In this document: positions 33,823-43,700 of the stretch, one piece after another
How the letters are laid out: every line of letters begins with the position of its first letter
Numbering within the stretch: the first letter of the stretch is position 1
NCBI GenBank assembly: GCA_900491605.1
Contig: UESW01004827.1
Location: forward strand, 299,119 to 363,118
Length of the DNA: 64,000 nt
DNA from: Calamus simplicifolius
Lineage: Eukaryota; Streptophyta; Magnoliopsida; Arecales; Arecaceae
Reading direction: 5' to 3'
Notes under the pieces: model-generated
Database searches by the model: none
What the model was told of the DNA's origin: nothing
What the model saw: the letters and a program-made list of their open reading frames with translations, nothing else
Program-made: the position numbers and the translations under genes

Positions 33823-34676
33823 TCAGTGGTAGCAGTCCTTTGCCACATGATTTGTCCTTCCGCACACAAAGCAGAATGTACCTTTATAATTCTTTGACTT
33901 CTGATTCGGTCGGTTCTGGTTTGGTCGGTTCTGAGGAGGTTTGTATGATTGGTTGGATCTAGATTGAAATTTCCTCTTCTTAAAATTCTTTCCCTTAGGT
34001 TTGAATTGATTTGGAGTTGGATTTGACTCGGTCAGATGGATTTTAGGTCCAAGGTCGGTCTTTTGATTTTGATTGAGCTTAAGCCGGTGTTCTTCTTCAA
34101 TCCTAATAAAGTTAATCACTTCTGTTAGGGTCAAGCTACCTTGCTTATGGCTTAGCTCTCGAGTAAAGGATGACCAAGATGATGAAAGGGAATCTACTAA
34201 GGCTTGGACCTTATAGTTTTCAGAAAAACTACAGCCAGTCAACTCAGACTTTCTAAGAAAATCTTGGAATTCATGAATTTGTATACTAATAGGTTTGGAA
34301 TCTACCATTATGTACTTTCAAAATTTTGAGATGGTGAATAATCTAGACCAGCATCAACCATCCCATATTCAGCCTCAAGAGCACCCATAGTTCCTTAGCA
34401 GTTTTAGTAGAAGGTAGACATCATAAAGATTAATAGGGCACTTAAAATTCTGTCTACGATGAAAATCTATTTCTTGGGGTGTTTTTGATGTTGATAAAGA
34501 GGAAGTATCAACTACACTAGAAGAACCTTATTGAGTATTGGATTTGGGATTTGGTAATTCTATGGCAAAAATAAGCCTAAAGTGGTAAGCCAGTGTTTCA
34601 CTTGACTTTGCCACCTCCTAAAGAATGATCCATTAAATTTTTCAGGTTTGATTGCACTAAGATCATCAGAACCCAT
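33823..34676 (-). pseudogene. Copia gag
   Basis: Starts at ATG 34676: MGSDDLSAIKPEKFNGSFFR, RWQSQVKHWLT. After stops and frameshifts the capsid-like helical region is open from 34308 (IHEFQDFLRKSELTGCSFSE, SLSSSWSSFTRELSHKQGSL, FIRIEEEHR). A Lys/Asn/Pro-rich linker follows, then the zinc knuckle CFVCGRTNHVAKDC (CX2CX4HX4C). It is close to the UBN2-type gag found in plant Copias. Confidence 0.8.
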
Positions 34677-35004
34677 TTTGAAAAGGTTGGTTGCTTAATT
34701 TGTTCTACACAACCAAAAAGTTAAAGGTTTAGCCTTATAATTTGAATTTTTTAAATTAGTGATTTTTAAATATTTCTAGATTTTAAATTTAAATTCAAAA
34801 GAATTAAATCTAGAAACTACTTGCAATAATAATAAAACCACTAAGCAAAAATTAACTCAAATAATTCAATTTTGAATTTGAGTTTCAATTTTTTTATTTC
34901 AAAATTTGAATTTCAAATTTAAATTTTAATTTTAAATTTTAAATTCAAAACACTTTTTTTTAAAAAAAATACTTATAATAAAATCTAGCAATTTCTAATG
35001 ATAG

Positions 35005-35020
35005 GAAAACTTGTCCTTAG
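35005..35020 (-). promoter_or_regulatory. Candidate self-complementary primer-binding site
   Basis: One base inside the 5' LTR the minus strand reads CTAAGGACAAGTTTTC. It is the exact complement of GAAAACTTGTCCTTAG, read on the same strand at 35170-35155 inside that LTR. It bears no resemblance to the initiator-Met site TGGTATCAGAGC found in the other two Copias of this window. Confidence 0.55.
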
Positions 35021-35021
35021 C

Positions 35022-35632
35022 TGTTAGAAAATTATTTTTGATTTTACAAAAATCCTTTTCTAGAAAATGCTAGAAAATTAATCTAAAATTTAAATTCAAA
35101 ATATAAACTAAAGTTAAAAAGAATCAAACTGATCGAGGCGTGTTAGACACTACACTAAGGACAAGTTTTCGGCCCCTCGTTTGTTGGCGATTTTCAGTAT
35201 AGGGAAGGCACCTCGTCTCGATCTGATCCTTTGGGGTATAACGATCGGCTCGATCCGATCCTTCTATCGCGAGCACGATCGGATGAAAGTGCAAACCCAA
35301 TGAAACTTCAGATGCCCAAATAAAATAATAGTACTTGGAGCAACAGGATCTTCAACAATTGAATAAAGCTTTTAGATTAAAATTTTTTACTTCTATTTTT
35401 TTCTTAGTATAATATTTTTACCGTTAAACCTTGTTACCTAGAATGGAAGAAAAAGCGAAACGCTCAAGTAAACACTCGAGCATTTCTGGGAATTAAATTA
35501 TGGAACGCTCGCCGAACGTTTTGCGAACGCTCGTTAGCGAGCGTTCGTCCCATGCGAGCATTAATTGCTTGCGTGGGTCCTTTATTATTTTTTTAAAAAA
35601 TTTTTTTCTTTAAATCCGGTAAAAAGTTAACA
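35022..35632 (-). repeat. Copia 5' LTR (611 bp)
   Basis: Partner of 29482-30126. On the minus strand a TATA-like CCCTATACTG lies at 35204-35195, about 31 nt upstream of GAAAACTTGTCC (35170). U3 holds the palindrome GAACGCTCG-TTAG-CGAGCGTTC at 35525-35546 and other ACGCTCG copies. Confidence 0.85.
35525..35546. repeat. Palindrome in Copia U3
   Basis: Perfect 9-bp arms (GAACGCTCG / CGAGCGTTC) around TTAG. The other LTR has a different perfect palindrome with the same ACGCTCG core at 29962-29977, so the core seems conserved. Confidence 0.7.
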
Positions 35633-35637
35633 CAGTT

Positions 35638-36116
35638 TGCATGCTATATAAGGTAACAAGAAAAAAATTTACTGTACCATTTTTTTATATAGCAAATGCA
35701 TATTAAATAATTCATATGATGAGCATTAAAATTTATTAAATTTTAACACATGATGACATGGATGAACGATTTATTATACATTTAATGCGCGTTTGCTTCT
35801 TTAAAAAAAGATGAAGCAAAGTCTTTTTCAAAGCAACATTACTTTTACCGCATTCCTTCCATTCTGGAAACCGTCACGCTAACTCCCGGTCCCGTTACGC
35901 CTCCGTCGTTCTCTGAACCAAGGCTCCCCTCCTTCCTCGGGTACGAGCCCTATGGGAGCAAGGTTATTGGGAGTCGCAACCTGGGGCGGGAACAATGTCC
36001 CTTTTCATGACACGCTTCCGCCGACCGTCACAGCCGTGTGACGTGGGACCCACGTAGAATCGTATAATGTGGCGGGCATGTCTGCAGACCAGCTGTTCTA
36101 ATTGAGATCCGCTCGC
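35638..36116. other. Intergenic DNA upstream of PIAL
   Basis: Unassigned sequence. The portion 35860-36110 is GC-rich and holds ACGTGG/CCACGT (G-box-like) motifs near 36040-36055, but it is 1.4 kb from the TATA box with repeats between, so a role in PIAL expression is uncertain. Confidence 0.35.
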
Positions 36117-36525
36117 TAGGCTGTAATTAAGCGAGCCGCTCACGGGCTACTTGAAGTTCGCTCGGTAAAAATTTGTTCGTGTTTAGCTTATTTATCAGAT
36201 GAACTTTAAAATAAGCTCGTGAATAAAATATTTTTTTTATTTTTATTTTTTATTTTTTAGATTAAAAAATTAATTTTTTTTAATTTTTGAATTGAGCTTT
36301 AAACAAGTTTAATTTGAGTCAACTTGAAATGAGTTTTTCTGAGTCAAGCTTGTCAAGCTTTCTAACCATACCAAATGAGCTAGCTCGAGTCAAGCCGAGC
36401 TTTTAGTAATTGAGCTCGAGCCGAGCTTGAACATTATTTTTCAAATTTAAATGAGCTCGAGCTCGAGTATTTATTAATGAGCAAAACTTGAGCACGGAAA
36501 AGCTCGGTTCTCGATTGTAGCCCTA
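36117..36525. mobile_element. hAT-like MITE, diverged
   Basis: Left end TAGGCTGTAATTAAGCGAGC and right end, read inward on the minus strand, TAGGGCTACAATCGAGAACC are related inverted repeats. The interior is rich in GAGCTCG/CGAGC motifs. No clear 8-bp duplication remains (CCGCTCGC against TGCTCATT). Confidence 0.5.
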
Positions 36526-36634
36526 TGCTCATTGCCTACTGTGTTTGAAGAGAAAACGGTAGAAAAAAAATAAAAAGTAGAAAAAAATAAAATATATCTT
36601 GTTTGGATGAAAAAAAAAAAAAAAAAAGTGAAGG

Positions 36635-36935
36635 ATGCTCAACTCAGCTCAACTCATCTAAGCCTTTTTTTTAACTATATAGGATCGGCTATATAAATGT
36701 GCTTTCTCTTTGCTCTATTCAGAACCAAATCGATATTTAAATTAAAAATAGTTATATTTTTTTAATTATTTCTGTTCATATTAGTTTAGGTCTACTTTAC
36801 CTTTATCCTTATCATAAATTATTAAAAGATTATTCTTTCTAACCAGACTTCTAAAGGTTTATGTTGTATATATCAAATCACCGTAATCAATTTTTTCTCA
36901 TTTTATCTTCAATTAAAGCTACTTCATGCTTTTTT
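36635..36935 (-). mobile_element. LINE 3' end fragment
   Basis: The minus strand encodes the frameshifted remnant ALIEDKMRKN-LR-F ... RKNNLL, followed by YIADPI and a GATGAGTTGAGCTGAGTTGAG tail. This matches the C-terminal block of many plant LINE reverse transcriptases (…ENRLRWFGHVQRR…HVADP…). Heavily mutated. The same block occurs at 42640-42927 and 61385-61850. Confidence 0.6.
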
Positions 36936-37051
36936 TTTTTTTTTCATTTTGATATTGATCTTTTCAAAAAAAAAAGGCTTTAAAAAAAAAATGTAAATAT
37001 GTAATAAGAGCATTATTATTATTATTATAAATTATTAATTTTTTAAATTTT

Positions 37052-37052
<1 letters not shown>

Positions 37053-37105
<53 letters not shown>
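37053..37105. repeat. (TA)n microsatellite
   Basis: About 25 TA units, a likely length-polymorphic site about 310 bp upstream of the PIAL TATA box. Confidence 0.95.
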
Positions 37106-37107
<2 letters not shown>

Positions 37108-37414
37108 TCATTTTCTTTCCTCCCAGCATTTCCCTCCATCCAAACGGAGCTAATGGTTGTAAGTTGTAACCGTAACGTGGACGTGCTCGTTATTACGCCG
37201 TCCGAACGTGGTTCGACACCGACTCGGAGAGGAGCGGCTGCGAGGGCAAAAGCGTAAATAAAACGCTACCTCGATTATGCGTGCGGAGCAAGTCGGCGCC
37301 GAGAACAATGTCGGCTTCTGCTTACGCTTATGCCTTCAGATTGCGCCACGTAGAACTGAAGCCAATCCAACGGCCTGCCTGGACCTTAATCATCTTGACG
37401 GTATTCTCGTACGC

Positions 37415-37422
37415 TATATAAG
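37415..37422 (+). promoter_or_regulatory. TATA box of PIAL
   Basis: TATATAAG in CGCTATATAAGACG lies 85-92 bp upstream of the first ATG. Transcription would start near 37447, giving a 5' UTR of about 60 nt. The surroundings turn GC-rich from about 37190, as at many plant promoters. Confidence 0.6.
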
Positions 37423-37506
37423 ACGCGGAGGAAATCCGCGCTATATCCAAGAAACGTCCGGCGAGAGGGGGAGGTTCACTTAACTGAGCGACGTGGAGAG
37501 AGGAGG

Positions 37507-37733
37507 ATGGCGAGCGCGATTCCCTCGCTCCTACGTCCACCGCAGCGGCCGCCAGCCATGGCGGCGGAGACGGCCGCTTCTTCCTCGGTGGCCGCCGCTC
37601 CGCTCAGCGGAGGCTTGTCCCCGGCCGCACTCAACTCCACCCTCCTCAAGCTCCTCGTGGAGCGTCTTGGTTTTCTCCTGAAGAACGGGATTCCCCCGAA
37701 AGGCTTCTTCCGTCCCTGTTTCTTTGTCGCCAG
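37507..37733 (+). CDS. PIAL2: PIAL exon 1
   Basis: Codes residues 1-75 plus two bases. An Ala/Ser/Pro-rich start is followed by LNSTLLKLLVERLGFLLKNG, a helix typical of the PIAL start. Donor CAG|GTATCA. GC-rich, unlike the rest of the gene. Confidence 0.85.
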
Positions 37734-40700
37734 GTATCAGACTAGCCCTACTTCTCTCTCGAATTCCGATTCTTTCTTGAATTTTTTTTTTTTTTTTTCA
37801 ATACGTGGTTGGGATTTTATCATGGATGGAGAGCCGTAAACCTGGATTCTTGGCGCTGTAAAATCAAGAATCAAGAACAATGTATGGCTGTTTCCACTGT
37901 TCTAGGATGAGCGGATGCATTCTCTTTGTTCTTTGATTTTTTTTTCCGTTTACAAATATCACAGCTAGATTACTTTTTTTTTCTTTCTTTGATATCATAT
38001 TGGAGGAAAGAGAAAACATTTTATTTTGTTTGTTTGTTATTTTGCACATATTTTTATATAAAAAAGTTCGAGATGATTTCCTTTATGTGGACTGCAGATT
38101 TCCAACTGTGTTGATTTTCTATATTTGTCTGGCGAGTCATTTTGTTTTCTTTTTTATTTTATTGTTGTCAAGGAATGAGTCATGCTCCTATTGCTATTTC
38201 GATACTTGATATAATTTACTTTTACCAACGCAGAGGTATTGATCATGCACTGGCCAACAACTATGTTCCTGCAGTGGCTCATCTTTTACCTTCCCTTGTA
38301 AAAGAGGTATTCTTTTTGTAATTGGGGATTTTATTTCTGTCCTTTTTTCTAAAAAATAGCTCGTCGAGATGGTTTACTTTCTAGAGAGAGGACTTGTTTC
38401 TTTCTTTCTTTTCTTTTGATAACGTTAATCATAGCCTTTATTTTTGCTTTTTTTTTTCTTCTAAGAGTGGACAAAAAATCTATGATGTAACAATTGCACC
38501 TTCTTGCATTCTTACAGCTATAACTTTTTATTTACGTGCATGCCATAATTATTCAATAATGTATATTTTTAAATTTTTATTTTTATTTTCCTTATTGTAC
38601 TTAAACTAAGGACGCTTATAAAACTAGGAATGTATTAGAGGATAATGTATGTAATGGGTATGACGTCTATGTCTCTATTGAACGCTGCTGTGACGCAAAT
38701 ATGAGATGGCAACACTTAAAAGATGTGGTATTGGATCTTATGATCACGAATTCACGAATAATATTTTCAAGGATACCTTTTTTTTAATAAAAAAATGCAA
38801 TGAGAAAAATAGCGTACCAATGATCCGCAGTCCAAGACATCTCTTCACCTTTTCTTTTTCTGAATTAAATATACATAAGAACTTTTTTTAAATAAATTTT
38901 CATCAGGGGAATATTGACCTGAAGAAATGAATATATTTAAGCAAAATTCTTTCTTAATTCAGCCCTTATTTGATTTGCATTAGATTTTTCTTCTCTTTGG
39001 CAAGTTTTGATGAATGCATTATTATGAAAGCAATTTTGGTCTGCCTAATATTTTTCAGAAAAAAACTAGGAATGCATTTTGGTAAGCTTATATGACCAAA
39101 TTATCCTCTCTCTCTCTCTCTCTCTGTGAAAACCCATCTGCATTATTACTAGAGACATCAAATATTCTTTGTAGTTCTATTTTTATTCAAGAAGAGAGGG
39201 AAACATGTTATTCAGCATGTTTAGATTTTGTCTGAAGGGGAATTAAAATGTTAGGCAGTTTTCTTAAGGGGTAGAACATGGAAACTCTTCATCATTTTAT
39301 CTTTGATAGAAGTAAATGATCTCAGTGCATGGTTGTGAGTTCTCTTAATAAATGAGCATAAATTAAACAGTGAACTGCTTGAAGTTTAATTGTTTTTATA
39401 TGCATAGCTTTTCGGGTACAACTTTTCCTTCTCTTTCACTCTGTGCAAGTTTTCTTCGTTTATCATTTTTGTTCCTGATTCGTTTTGTTATGCTATTTTA
39501 TTTCTATCCAAGGTCTACAAGCATAGAAACAACAGTTTTCTTCAATCAGCTATTATGGTGCTAATGATTTCTGTCAAGGTATGTTTTGTTACGCAGACAT
39601 TTTTTTTTGGTCGGAAACAAAGGCGTGAGAATTATCAGTCACTATCAGCTATTCACAAGTTTTTCCCCTGCTTTTATACCTTTGCAATGGGACTTTTGCT
39701 TGTATCGCACCTTTTCTTTTGTAGTTACTTTCCATTATTTCTGTGTTTTGGATGCCATCATTTCTCTGTTCTGGAGGCATCCCCATTTAAAAACAAATAT
39801 TTCCAGCACTATTAATGGGCTGGTGCAGATCCATGATCTTATTACTATACTGTGGTCACTTTGCATAGAGTTTCTCCTGTAGAAAATTTGGAGTGCATTA
39901 TGCTATCCAGTATATAATTGTTGAATGCAAATTCTTCCAACAACTTAGAAGACCTATGGTAGTAAATGATAGAATAAAAGATTTCTAAGGAGGATGACTA
40001 AAGATTATAAAAGATTTAAGATCTGTAAGTTCAACAGGAACAACAGCGAAAGATTTATAGTCACAATGAGAGACTAGGAGATTTGAGGATATCTTATTAG
40101 ATCTGACATTTTGAACTTATGTGTGAATACAAAACTATAGAGGCTTGCTGCTAGATCTGACATTTTGCAGATTGGCCCTATATACTTATTATGTATGCAA
40201 AAATCTTCACTTCTGCAAGGTTTTGCTAACTACTCGATCTTCTCTTTTTTGGTAGAATGCTTGCCAAAAGGGATGGTTTCATATTCATGATGCTGACGAA
40301 CTTCTTAGCATGACAAATGAGGTCAGAAAATTTGTAACATTATATTCTAGTAACCTCTATCTTGTTTCTTTACTTTGGCCTTCTAATGGTGACCCCTCTG
40401 AATATGTTTTCTTTTTTCATTTTTCTTTTTTTTTGTTCCGTAGTTATATAGCAGCTTTTTTACGACTACGAGCATTTCTGTAGAAGCAAGCAATGCATTA
40501 GATACCATTTCGAAGGTTATGTCTAGGTAATAACTTTATTGTTGTCTTTAATAATTCTCATGAACATTTCTATGAGATGGATTTGGTTTTGTTAGTGAAT
40601 TTTATGTTTTGTGAATAGAAAATTTGGGTTTATAATAGTCATAGTATCATACTTTCTAACATGTTATGAAAAAGATTAGTTTGATGCTTAACTGTAATAA

Positions 40701-43700
40701 TTTCCTTTTCAAGCGTTCCTCTCCTTCTCTTGAATAGCAATATTGGGCTAGAGAGTTGAATTTAAAAGCCACACATTTGTGGTTCTTACTTCTTCCCAAA
40801 ATAAAATAGCAAACTTGCCAAATGCATGATGTTGGTTTCCATCTCCATTTCAGTCGTGATTGATAATGTTATTCGTTGAAAGTCCTCTTTTCAAAATTAC
40901 ATGGGACAGTCCTATAGCTACGGAATCCTTATTTTTTTCCTGCACCGAGCAGTCCAGCAATTAGGCCCATAAAAAAACACTAATACAACATTTTGACATT
41001 AAGTAAGAATTTTGTTTCACCTCTTTTTGAAATCCTTGAGGGTGATGGCCATGGTGCTCAAGGTTTTTTTAGAAGACAATGAGAATATAGTATTGCATTG
41101 TACCTTTAGCTATGCTATATCCACATAAACTTGCTAAATTATTGACTTTTCTTGTTCATTAATTGATTCAAACTAAAATGATCAATGTTAGCCTCATTAT
41201 GTTTAGGGCAATGTAGGGGTTTTCACATCCTGGATATTTTTGTTCTCTAGATTCGCTAGAGCCCTACATTTACCTCATCTTCTATACATGGATATTACAT
41301 GAAAAAGAAATTGCATGTTTTCCCATTCTCCATATGTATGTGTAGTTATCTTCATGTCTTAAATATGTGTAGCATACCATTCTCATGGGTGTGACCCTTG
41401 TAAAATAGTTAAAACTATATAACTTGCGATTGTCATGGACTATTTGGCTCTTTCTCTTAGTTTAAGGTAATATTCTATGTTTTCTCTTGTTCCTGACAAT
41501 AATTTATATCTAGTCAAATCACTCTTTCATGAACCATCCCCATCTGATGAAAGATCTGCACCAACATCATCTAAATTGTACCAAGAACTATATTGGTGCA
41601 TTATTGGTCGTGTATGATATGGTTGGTATGGTATGGTATGAACCCCATACCAAGATAGAAAGCTGGTATATTTTCTTACTCCCAAACATAATACCACTTG
41701 GTACCAGGTAGTATGGGTTGGTAACAAGTGGCTACAAGGCGGGTTTTGCTTGGTTTGGATTGGTTCGGTTCATACCAAATTGAACCTTGACACCTTACAG
41801 GTATGATTGATATGACAAACCTTTATCTACATTGATCAATCTTTTAGAAGGTCATATTGAGGTTGAGGTCTCGCTAATTTTCTTTAATGTATGGTGAAAT
41901 CCCTTATTTCGCCACTATTTTAGGAGAAATTCAAGAGTGCTACATGTGGAATGAGAACCTTAACTTCCATGTTGTCTCTTGATTGTTAATTCCTCCCTTC
42001 ACTTTATTTTCAGTATAGGGAAGGCACCTCACAAAATTTAGCTTGAACCGTCTGGTCAAGCGTGATCCCCCTAACAGAAAGTTGATATTTGGCCTATCTG
42101 AACAAGCAAGGCTGGAGCATTACAGATAGCTCAAGCAAAGCAATAGAAGCAATCATATAGAATTCCATTTATCAACCATCTTCCTAGTTTATGAGTGCAC
42201 CATCAACATTGTTGCAGTTTTCAACATGAAATTTTGGTGGATGCTGCTTGCTTAACTATTGGGAAATTTAAAAGTAGAAATGAAACCTGCAAATCATACC
42301 AGAGAAGATTGTATGGTATCATGGATTTACTGAACTTCTATTGATATCTCTTTTTCTTGCTAAATTCACCAAAGTGTTGGACATTGGAGAGTAAAAGTAG
42401 TGTTCTGGCTTTGACAGTGCTTTGCATGTGAATGTAATATTGTAGAATGACATCTTGAGATCACTTGCTCTTTTTGGGGAAGTTGATGAGCTGGATGTGA
42501 TTGTGAGTTGTGAGATAGGTTAGGTCATTACATATCAGGTCTCACAGAACTTCTGAAGGTAACTTTGTGTAGAGCTTTGAGAATAAGGAGCAATCATTGT
42601 CAAGTATCACTCAGTTATTCCTATATGTTCTTCTTAAATTTTGTCAACAATGGCTTGTAGAGAGAAATGATGGGAGTAGCCCTAATTGAAGATAAAATGA
42701 GAGAAAATCGATTACGGTGGTTTGAAAATATATAATGAAGACCTTTAGATGTTTCAATTAGAAAGAGTGATCTTTTAACAATCCATGGTATGGATGGAGA
42801 TAGAGGTAACTTAAACTAACATGAACAAAAATAATTAAAAACGATATAATTATTTGTAATTTGAGTGTCGGAGTGAAGGAAGTAGATTCATGTAGGCGAC
42901 CATGTAGTTGGAAAAAGGCTTATAGATTAGGGATGGCAACGGCTTGGGACGGGCTCGGGGCGGCATCTATCGGTCCCCGTTCCCGTTGGAAAAAATCTTC
43001 CCGTTCCCTTCCCGTTAAGTCATTATAGTTAACGGAAAGGAGATGGAGATACTGGCCGATCAAACGGGTACTCAGTGGGTACCCGTTTGATCGTTTACAT
43101 AAAAAAATAAAATTAGTCCATTAAACTTATAATTTACCGAAAGCTTAAAAAAATACTAACGGGAAGAGAGATCGGTTCGCTAGGGTTCTGTCTTTGATAT
43201 TCAGGGCAACTGCGTGAAAGAAGAGAAGAGACATGGAGATTCAAACGTGTTTTACTAGGAATTTTTAGTATATATGTTTTATTTATTTTAAATTTTTAAA
43301 TTTTAATATATTGATATATATATATATATATATATATATTTAAATATTATATTAAAGTCAACGGGGATGGGGATGGGGTGGAGGATACTGTTCCCGGCCA
43401 TTTACCTATTTAGCCGTTAAATGGGTAATTTTTGTACTTGTTAAGCCGTTTAGATCGAGGATTTCTTGACCCGCTAGAAACAGTATCGGTCGGATAAACG
43501 ACCAAACGGGAAAAATTGCCATCCCTAGCTTAGATGAGTTGAGTTGAGTTGAGAATGGCTTGTAGATGAGAGCTCTTTGTTCAAGATGCTAATTTGAACA
43601 TAAAACATTTAAAATAATAAGGGATTTAGGTGTTGGCTGTGCCAGTTTGAACCGTCTAATGGATACCATGTGAAGCCAGTATTGGAACATGGTGTAGGTA

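Larger units (their letters stand above)
29482..35632 (-). mobile_element. Copia retrotransposon with unusual primer site
   Basis: LTRs 29482-30126 (3', 645 bp) and 35022-35632 (5', 611 bp) begin TGTTAGAAAATTATTTTT and end TYAACA. A perfect 5-bp duplication CAGTT flanks it (29477-29481, 35633-35637). The minus strand carries gag (34676-33823), protease and pre-integrase (33810-33088), integrase, RT and RNase H (to about 30669): Ty1/Copia order. The sequence beside the 5' LTR is not an initiator-Met tRNA PBS; it is complementary to the element's own LTR. The LTRs differ more than in the other two Copias, so this copy is probably older. I cannot name the lineage with confidence. Confidence 0.9.
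37734..40255 (+). other. PIAL introns 1-3
   Basis: Introns of 500, 1206 and 677 bp, T-rich on the coding strand as usual for plants. They hold a (TC)n tract near 39104-39125. I see no element with clear ends. Open frames such as 39555-39815 and 39586-39882 read through splice sites and are not genes. Confidence 0.7.

Noticed and set aside
42640..42927. A functional gene related to reverse transcriptase in PIAL intron 5
   Set aside because: Only the last part of a LINE ORF2, with stops and frameshifts.
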